From contig JAIRUT010000079.1 in the NCBI GenBank assembly GCA_031254255.1, forward strand, positions 1-11,397: a stretch of DNA of 11,397 bases. Reading direction: 5' to 3'. Source of the DNA: Coriobacteriales bacterium. Lineage in GTDB: Bacteria > Actinomycetota > Coriobacteriia > Coriobacteriales > UBA8131. This document shows positions 6,895-11,397 of this stretch, in pieces. Below the pieces are notes generated by a model. That model saw only the letters and a list, made by a program, of their open reading frames with translations. It ran no database searches and was not told where the DNA came from. The position numbers and the translations under genes are program-made. Numbering within the stretch: the first letter of the stretch is position 1; every line of letters begins with the position of its first letter.

Positions 6895-8259
6895 CTAGTT
6901 CCTTAGACTGTTCAGTGGTGCTGGGAAGCGGCCACCGCGGTGTGCCAGGACGCTGCCTGCGAAGTTGTTGACGGCCATCACCGGAGCTGACCCGAGCAGT
7001 CCACCGAACTCCAGACTATCCCCGACTGCATGACCGATTGCCGGGATCAGGCGCACGGCTGTCGTTTTGGAGTTGATCACTCCAATGGCCATCTCATCAG
7101 CAATTATGCCGAATATCGTCTCCACAGAAGTATCCCCGGGCACGGCGATCATGTCCAAGCCGACCGAACAAACGCTGGTCATGGCCTCCAACTTCTCCAA
7201 GCTGAGGGCGCCTTTTTCAACTGCAGCAATCATTCCGGTATCTTCGCTGACCGGAATGAAAGCGCCGGAAAGCCCACCCACCGCTGAGGAGGCCATTACG
7301 CCACCCTTCTTCACGGCGTCGTTGAGCAGGGCAAGGGCGGCTGTCGTTCCCGGACCGCCGCAAGTGCCGACCCCGATAACCTCGAGGATCTGGGCGACCG
7401 AGTCGCCGTCGGCTGGAGTCGGAGCTAAAGACAGGTCAAGGATGCCCATTTGGACACCCAGGCGCTTTGAAGCCTCACGGGCTATCAGCTCGCCGGCCCT
7501 GGTGATCTTGAATGCCGTGGCCTTAATGGCCTCGGCAACCGTCGTCAGATCTGCTTGCGCAGGCAGTGCGGCCAACACCGCACGCATCACGCCCGGCCCA
7601 GAAACACCGACATGGGCTACAGCCTCGGACTCCCCACTACCGTGGAAGGCACCAGCCATGAAGGGATTGTCCTCGACAGCGTTGGCGAATACCACCAACT
7701 TGGCGCAGGCTACAGAGTCCCGATCGGCAGTCATTTCCGCAGCTTGACGGATAATTCGAGACATATCCAATACGGCATCCATATTGATGCCGGCTCGGGT
7801 GGAAGCCACATTGACACTCGAGCAAACCCGCTCAGTCTCGGTCAGGGCCCGCGGGATGGAGGCCATCAGCTTACGGTCCGTGGCGGTGATACCTTTTTGC
7901 ACCAAGGCTGAAAAGCCGCCGACAAAATCCACGCCGACCGCAAATGCTGCCCTATCCAAAGCCACGGCGATGGGCGTGAAGTCCTCGGAGCACGTGGCTG
8001 CACAGACCTCGGCGATCGGGGTGACGGAAATGCGTTTGTTGGCAATCGGGATCCCATACTCCAGCGCCAAGCGGTCTGCTGTGGGCACCAGTTTTTCCGC
8101 AGCCTTACAGAGGCGGTCATAGATCCGTTGCGCACAGACATCGATGTCCTCATGTCCGCAGTCGCGGATGGAGAGACCGAGAGTGATCGTTCGGATATCC
8201 AAGTGTTGCTGGGCGACCATCGCCAGGGTTTCGGATACTTCTTGTGGTGTAATCTGCAT
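6895..8259 (-). CDS. UPF0210 / DUF711 (PFL-like) family protein
   Basis: 454 residues, the full length of the family. The whole sequence has the expected pattern: [14 protein letters not shown] near the N-terminus, [77 protein letters not shown], and a C-terminal [14 protein letters not shown] resembling the PAPxHS-type tail of the family. The fold is related to pyruvate formate-lyase, but no glycyl-radical activity is established and the function is unknown. It starts 18 bp after the serS stop with a GGGGAG ribosome binding site, so it is the second gene of a serS operon. In many genomes this family follows a small ACT-domain (UPF0237) gene; none is seen here. Confidence 0.93.
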   Translation of the reverse strand: MQITPQEVSETLAMVAQQHLDIRTITLGLSIRDCGHEDIDVCAQRIYDRLCKAAEKLVPTADRLALEYGIPIANKRISVTPIAEVCAATCSEDFTPIAVALDRAAFAVGVDFVGGFSALVQKGITATDRKLMASIPRALTETERVCSSVNVASTRAGINMDAVLDMSRIIRQAAEMTADRDSVACAKLVVFANAVEDNPFMAGAFHGSGESEAVAHVGVSGPGVMRAVLAALPAQADLTTVAEAIKATAFKITRAGELIAREASKRLGVQMGILDLSLAPTPADGDSVAQILEVIGVGTCGGPGTTAALALLNDAVKKGGVMASSAVGGLSGAFIPVSEDTGMIAAVEKGALSLEKLEAMTSVCSVGLDMIAVPGDTSVETIFGIIADEMAIGVINSKTTAVRLIPAIGHAVGDSLEFGGLLGSAPVMAVNNFAGSVLAHRGGRFPAPLNSLRN

Positions 8260-8277
8260 TTGTTGCTCCCCGGCCCC

Positions 8278-9567
8278 CTAGGAGATCACTTCCAGGCCGC
8301 CCATGTATGGACGCAGGGCTTGGGGCACTTCAATCGTGCCGTCCGGTCGCTGGTAGTTTTCCATGATGGCAGCCATGGTTCGACCGACCGCCAGGCCACT
8401 GCCATTCAATGTGTGTACCAGACGGTTGCCTTTGAAGGCCTCCGCATCACGATATCTGATCGACGCCCGACGGGCTTGGAAATCCGTGCAACAAGAGCAG
8501 CTGGAGATCTCTTTGTAGTCATTGTAGGAAGGCAGCCAGACCTCCAAGTCATATGTCTTAGCCGCCGAAAAGCCCAAGTCACCTGTACAGAGGCTGATTA
8601 CCCGGTAGGGCAACCCGAGGATCTGCAGAATGTTCTCGGCATCTGCAACCATCGATTCCAGCTCAGTGAGGCTGGTTTCCGGAGTTGTGATCTTGACCAT
8701 CTCCACCTTGTCAAACTGATGGACGCGGATCAATCCACGGGTATCGCGACCGGCACTTCCAGCCTCCTTGCGAAAACAGGGCGTATAGGCGCAGTAATGC
8801 AAAGGCAGATCCGCCGCCTCAAGAATCTCTTCGCGATGGATGTTCGTCAGCGCCACCTCAGCGGTCGGAATCAAATACATGCCGTCAGTTGTTTTGAAGG
8901 CATCCTCCTCAAACTTCGGCAGTTGGCCTGAGCCGGTCATGGAGTCCGCATTGGCCAGCACTGGGCTCCACCACTCGTAATAGCCGCGTGCCAGATGCTG
9001 GTCCAGCATCAGGCTGATCAGTGCCCTCTCCATGAGCGCTCCCAAGCCGCTGAGCAGGGAGAAGCGGGAATGGGAAAGTTTTACTGCGCGCTCAAAGTCG
9101 ATGATCCCGAGTGCCGGGCCGAGGTCCCAATGAGCGTGGGGGCTAAAATCAAATTCACGCGGACTGCCCCAAGTACGGATCTCGACATTGTCGCTTTCAT
9201 CAGCACCATAGGGCGCGGTCGCATCAGGGATGTTCGGCAGACCTATGACCAGAATCTCCAGAGCAGATTCGGTCTCCTGCAAATCAGTTTCCGTGGTCGT
9301 GATCTGGGCATTGATCTGCCGAACTGCCTCCTTGGCCTCTTCGGCCTGAGCCTGAGCTTGAGGTTCCTCCTTGGCCTTGCGCATCAGCTCACCAATTCGC
9401 TTGGAGATGGCGTTGCGCTCAGCCTGCATGGTTTCCAGGCGACCGATCAGCTCACGTCGCTTCAGGTCCAGATCCAGAAAAGCCTGGCGGTCCCAAGGGT
9501 AAGCTCGGGAGATCATCGCATCGTCAATTGCCTCGATATGGTCACGCATGAAACGAATATCCAGCAC
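8278..9567 (-). CDS. serS: Seryl-tRNA synthetase
   Basis: Charges tRNA-Ser (and tRNA-Sec where present) with serine using ATP; cytosolic class II synthetase. From the GTG at 9565-9567 the protein has 429 residues, close to the ~430 of E. coli SerRS, and begins [10 protein letters not shown], the normal N-terminus. A longer frame to ATG 9609 adds 14 residues with no homologous character. An N-terminal coiled-coil arm spans ~36-110 (rich in Glu, Gln and Arg), which grips the tRNA long arm. Landmarks of the active site are TAEVALTN (235-242), motif 2 FRKEAG (265-270) and motif 3 [19 protein letters not shown] (from 388). A Cys-rich [13 protein letters not shown] replaces the common SSCSNFEDFQARR-type segment. 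It leads an operon with the DUF711 gene. No T-box is visible in the 120-bp leader, although serS is often T-box controlled in Firmicutes. Confidence 0.97.
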   Translation of the reverse strand: MLDIRFMRDHIEAIDDAMISRAYPWDRQAFLDLDLKRRELIGRLETMQAERNAISKRIGELMRKAKEEPQAQAQAEEAKEAVRQINAQITTTETDLQETESALEILVIGLPNIPDATAPYGADESDNVEIRTWGSPREFDFSPHAHWDLGPALGIIDFERAVKLSHSRFSLLSGLGALMERALISLMLDQHLARGYYEWWSPVLANADSMTGSGQLPKFEEDAFKTTDGMYLIPTAEVALTNIHREEILEAADLPLHYCAYTPCFRKEAGSAGRDTRGLIRVHQFDKVEMVKITTPETSLTELESMVADAENILQILGLPYRVISLCTGDLGFSAAKTYDLEVWLPSYNDYKEISSCSCCTDFQARRASIRYRDAEAFKGNRLVHTLNGSGLAVGRTMAAIMENYQRPDGTIEVPQALRPYMGGLEVIS

Positions 9568-9572
9568 AGTTA

Positions 9573-9576
9573 CTCC
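9573..9576 (-). promoter_or_regulatory. Ribosome binding site that fixes the serS start
   Basis: On the minus strand GGAG lies 5 nt before the GTG at 9565-9567. This supports GTG over the upstream ATG at 9607-9609. Confidence 0.7.
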
Positions 9577-9633
9577 AGTCGTTTGGGAAAGCCGCTTTAG
9601 TGGCAACAAGAAAGTTGTTATTACGTAGCACTC

Positions 9634-9666
9634 AATACTTAGGCACTATTCTATTACATAAGTATT
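9634..9666. repeat. 8-bp inverted repeat in the serS leader
   Basis: AATACTTA (9634-9641) and TAAGTATT (9659-9666) are perfect inverted copies with a 17-nt AT-rich spacer, in the gap between the PRC-barrel gene and serS. No T-run follows on either strand, so it is not a normal terminator. It could be an operator or a leader hairpin for serS; I see no convincing promoter boxes around it. Confidence 0.45.
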
Positions 9667-9686
9667 CAATTGGCTCCAATATGGGC

Positions 9687-10616
9687 TTAGGATTTCTTCT
9701 TTGGCTTCGAACCGGCAGCCTTTTGGTATTCGTCCTTAAAGGCGCTGAACATGCCCTGCTTTTGGCTCTTGCCTGAAGCAGCAGACTTGCCCGACCCACT
9801 AGCTTGGCTCGACCCACTAGACTTTCCAGACCCGCCAGCACTGTTCAATCCACTGGCCTTACTTGCAGCAGAAACCTTTTTGGGGCCAGCAGCCTTTTGG
9901 TATTCGTCCTTAAAGGATTTGAACATACCCCTGCTGTCATTTATCTGCTGGCCGGTACGGCGAGCAACATATTTAACGGTCTTGCCGGCTTTGTCGCTCA
10001 TGCCGCCCGTAACCTTGGACACGCTTGCCCCCACAGCCTGGGCCTTCTCACTCACGACATTGCCGATGATGGCAGCCTGGGTGCCAGCTTTTGCCGCCAA
10101 TCCACCTTCGGCCTCAGGCAGAACAAAACCTCTGGAAAGGATAATGCTGGCACCCTCAATGGAGGCCACCGAAGTCATCGGCACGCGCGTCAACCCGACC
10201 AGGGCCTTGCTCCCAGTTCCGGTGGAGAGCATGAGGTTTTGACTCTCACAATTCTTCTCGTCGTATTCAACCGCGCTGACCCAGCCAATCCTTGTGCCGT
10301 CGGCACTGAAGACTGACATATTCTCCAGTATCAGCGCCTTATCCCAATTCAAACCGATACGCTTGCAAGCTGAGCTGTCCCAGCTGTCACGGGTATAGTC
10401 CACAACCACTCGCCCATCGACAACCTGAAAGCTGTCAGCTGCAAAGAAGCGATCCTTGCGCTTGAACATAAACAAGATCTCACGGCGTTTTACCAGATAA
10501 CCCGCCAGCTTGTAACTGCCCGGGAAAAAAACGGCGCGCAGAACCCTGCCGATTCTGCGCCTTAAACGTTTCCCGCCCAATACGCGGACCCTTTTGAATT
10601 CCTGAGTGCTGCGCAT
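9687..10616 (-). CDS. Double PRC-barrel domain protein with duplicated C-terminal motif
   Basis: 309 residues, no signal peptide. Two PRC-barrel-like segments are visible: one at ~10-75 (KRLRRRIGRVLRAVF...KLAGYLVKRREILFMFKRKDRFF) and one at ~93-165 (ALILENMSVFSADGTRIGWVSAVEY). PRC barrels are small beta domains found in RimM and in photosynthetic reaction centres, usually RNA- or protein-binding. An Ala/Gly/Lys region (170-225) follows, then GMFKSFKDEYQKAAG (230-244), a Ser/Gly/Lys-rich linker (245-287), GMFSAFKDEYQKAAG (288-302) and a basic end, KPKKKS. The exact role is unknown; the basic tail suggests nucleic-acid or membrane-phosphate contact (inference). Start ATG 10616 has GAGGG 8 nt upstream and lies 3 nt after the stop of a short ORF. 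Similar PRC-barrel proteins are, to my recollection, common in Coriobacteriia. Confidence 0.85.
   Translation of the reverse strand: MRSTQEFKRVRVLGGKRLRRRIGRVLRAVFFPGSYKLAGYLVKRREILFMFKRKDRFFAADSFQVVDGRVVVDYTRDSWDSSACKRIGLNWDKALILENMSVFSADGTRIGWVSAVEYDEKNCESQNLMLSTGTGSKALVGLTRVPMTSVASIEGASIILSRGFVLPEAEGGLAAKAGTQAAIIGNVVSEKAQAVGASVSKVTGGMSDKAGKTVKYVARRTGQQINDSRGMFKSFKDEYQKAAGPKKVSAASKASGLNSAGGSGKSSGSSQASGSGKSAASGKSQKQGMFSAFKDEYQKAAGSKPKKKS
9715..9916 (-). repeat. 28-bp perfect direct repeat in the PRC-barrel gene
   Basis: Bases 9715-9742 and 9889-9916 are identical over 28 bp, including third codon positions. They encode the two FKDEYQKAAG motifs, 174 bp apart in the same frame. Between them lie short Ser/Gly/Lys repeats (CGACCCACTAG twice near 9790-9820 on the + strand). 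Recombination between the copies would delete 58 codons in frame. Confidence 0.9.
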
Positions 10617-10619
10617 CAG

Positions 10620-10727
10620 TTATTCCCTCTTTGATTCCTTCTTTTCTGCTGACGGTGTTTGTCCGTCAGAGCCCATCAGATAAACATTCGACAGAGAAAA
10701 CCCTGTAACCATCCCAATAAAAACCAT
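10620..10727 (-). CDS. Possible 35-residue small membrane protein
   Basis: The frame begins MVFIGMVTGFSLSNVYLMG, hydrophobic enough for a membrane helix, followed by a charged tail ending EKKESKRE. It starts inside a TAATG overlap with the stop of the preceding short frame, and its own TAA lies 3 nt before the PRC-barrel ATG. No Shine-Dalgarno is visible. It contains a 7-bp hairpin, CTGACGG / CCGTCAG (10649-10669). It may be a real small protein, a leader peptide that couples translation to the PRC-barrel gene, or chance. The overlap and the charge pattern favour coding; the shortness limits confidence. Confidence 0.3.
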   Translation of the reverse strand: MVFIGMVTGFSLSNVYLMGSDGQTPSAEKKESKRE

Positions 10728-10789
10728 TATGCAAAATCAACTACCCGCAGATTGCCCTTGGCATCAAATCCAAGAACAATAGGCCACAA
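10727..10789 (-). pseudogene. Short frame ending GFDAKGNLRVVDFA, possible gene remnant
   Basis: From a TTG at 10789 the frame reads 20 residues, with a coding-like end GFDAKGNLRVVDFA, then TAA overlapping the next ATG (TAATG). The frame is closed upstream by TAA at 10808-10810, within the end of the YtxH-like gene. There is no ribosome binding site. The end looks like the tail of a folded protein and vaguely recalls the kinase segment SDGTLRIVDFG at 3639-3668, but this may be chance. It is most likely a decayed gene end or a tiny coupled ORF. Confidence 0.2.
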
Positions 10790-10799
10790 ATTATGTATA

Positions 10800-11315
10800 T
10801 TAATTATTTAGCGTATCTGCCGGATCCGCAACATCAGCTTCAGTGTCCGCTGAATTGATAGCCTGGGCGGATGGTGCTACAGCAGCAACGGCTGGAACAG
10901 CACCCTCTGAGAGATTGGTCGCCCTACCTCTCAGGGCTGAAGCTGCGCTGTCAATTTGGTTGCGTGCGCTGTCAACCGCCTGCGTCACCTTCTCGGCAGC
11001 CACAGGCACTCTATCGTTTATGGCATTGCGCGCTGACTGGGCATTTCTTGCCACCTGGTCAGCGATGATGGTTCTGGCATTATCTATTTTCTCTCTCAAC
11101 TCGTCGCCACGACGAGCAATCTCTGGCTGAATCTTGGAGACGCCGGCTTGAATGCGCGTAACACTTTGATTGTAAAAATCTTGGCTCTTGCCCCAACATT
11201 CATCAACCTTTTCAGCGACAATGGCACGAGTTTCAGAACCCGATCGTGGTGCAAAGAGGAGACCAAGAGCCGCACCTGCGACACCACCAATGATAAACGA
11301 TGTAATCTTTCCCAT
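10800..11315 (-). CDS. YtxH-like membrane-anchored protein
   Basis: 171 residues. The N-terminus has a Gly/Ala-rich membrane helix (~4-22, SFIIGGVAGAALGLLFAP) followed directly by APRSGSETR, the standard opening of the YtxH family (general stress-related, function unknown). The remainder is predicted long amphipathic helix with many Ala, Arg, Gln and Asp (~45-135), then an Ala/Asp/Pro tail ending DPADTLNN. ATG 11315 has GGAGG (11322-11326 on the + strand) 6 nt upstream. The next annotated coding gene downstream is the PRC-barrel gene, separated by 183 bp with two tiny frames, so co-transcription is possible. It could act as an envelope-associated scaffold; no catalytic motif is present. Confidence 0.85.
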   Translation of the reverse strand: MGKITSFIIGGVAGAALGLLFAPRSGSETRAIVAEKVDECWGKSQDFYNQSVTRIQAGVSKIQPEIARRGDELREKIDNARTIIADQVARNAQSARNAINDRVPVAAEKVTQAVDSARNQIDSAASALRGRATNLSEGAVPAVAAVAPSAQAINSADTEADVADPADTLNN

Positions 11316-11349
11316 TCTGAACCTCCAAATTTAACTGTAAACGATCCGT

Positions 11350-11355
11350 ATTGTA
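11350..11355 (-). promoter_or_regulatory. Candidate -10 box for the YtxH-like gene
   Basis: TACAAT on the minus strand, about 35 bp before the start codon. The -35 position at the normal spacing (GCGCTA) does not match consensus, so this promoter would need an activator or is wrong. Confidence 0.3.
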
Positions 11356-11376
11356 TCCAGACTGAAAAGCCATAGC

Positions 11377-11388
11377 GCATAATTATGC
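11377..11388. promoter_or_regulatory. 12-bp perfect palindrome, candidate operator
   Basis: GCATAATTATGC is its own reverse complement and sits at or just upstream of the expected -35 of the YtxH-like gene. A dimeric regulator is the obvious reading; none is identified. Confidence 0.35.
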
Positions 11389-11397
11389 ATCTCATGG

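Noticed and set aside
7067..8122. Long plus-strand frames opposite the DUF711 gene
   Set aside because: Antisense shadows of a clearly recognised full-length gene on the minus strand.
8128..9600. Plus-strand frames of 267 and 201 codons opposite serS
   Set aside because: They lie entirely over serS, whose motifs are unmistakable; no plausible start signals.
9568..9609. ATG 9609 as serS start
   Set aside because: It adds 14 residues before the normal VLDIRF N-terminus; GTG 9567 has GGAG at the right distance.
9568..9686. T-box riboswitch before serS
   Set aside because: No T-box core sequence and too short a leader for the usual fold.
9751..10316. Plus-strand frames opposite the PRC-barrel gene
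   Set aside because: Shadow frames; the minus-strand protein has repeated motifs and a proper start.
10649..10669. CTGACGG/CCGTCAG hairpin as a terminator
   Set aside because: No T-run follows on either strand; it lies inside a possible small ORF.

Overview
The window looks like chromosomal DNA of a Gram-positive bacterium. The best guess is a member of the Actinomycetota class Coriobacteriia. That rests on the mix of genes: a transmembrane Ser/Thr kinase next to a zinc-ribbon membrane protein, a PRC-barrel protein with a Lys/Ser/Gly-rich tail, a YtxH-like protein, and a DUF711 protein. The assignment is inference, because there is no rRNA or other strict marker here. I see no tRNA, CRISPR array, insertion sequence or integrase.

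Left part (1-1031, + strand): the C-terminal end of a polymorphic toxin carrying a TNT-type NAD+ glycohydrolase domain, followed 10 bp later by its likely immunity gene, which resembles Imm63. The toxin frame is closed by a stop at 5-7 and its first usable start has no ribosome binding site. It is therefore a displaced toxin tip, a frameshifted gene, or the end of a longer toxin gene lying left of the window.

Middle part (1289-5379, + strand): a tight three-gene module that I read as one signalling unit. It contains (i) a membrane protein with a cytosolic zinc ribbon, a Pro/Ala/Thr linker, one membrane helix and an outside beta-propeller-like domain; (ii) a Ser/Thr kinase with one membrane helix and an outside TPR-like domain; (iii) a small single-pass membrane protein whose cytosolic tail ends with two copies of EPET(G/S)LLQ, possibly the kinase's phospho-acceptor sites. 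Gaps within the module are 10 bp. It is the best candidate here for an undescribed system, and its position beside a secreted-toxin cassette hints at a link to toxin export or cell-envelope signalling.

Then (5436-6821, + strand): a separately transcribed AAA ATPase/DUF4143 gene with its own promoter, flanked by an 11-bp direct repeat, and a clear terminator.

Right part (6895-11315, - strand): housekeeping-like genes. In transcription order these are a YtxH-like membrane protein, two very short coupled ORFs, a double PRC-barrel protein, seryl-tRNA synthetase (serS), and a UPF0210/DUF711 protein 18 bp behind serS. The serS leader shows no T-box.
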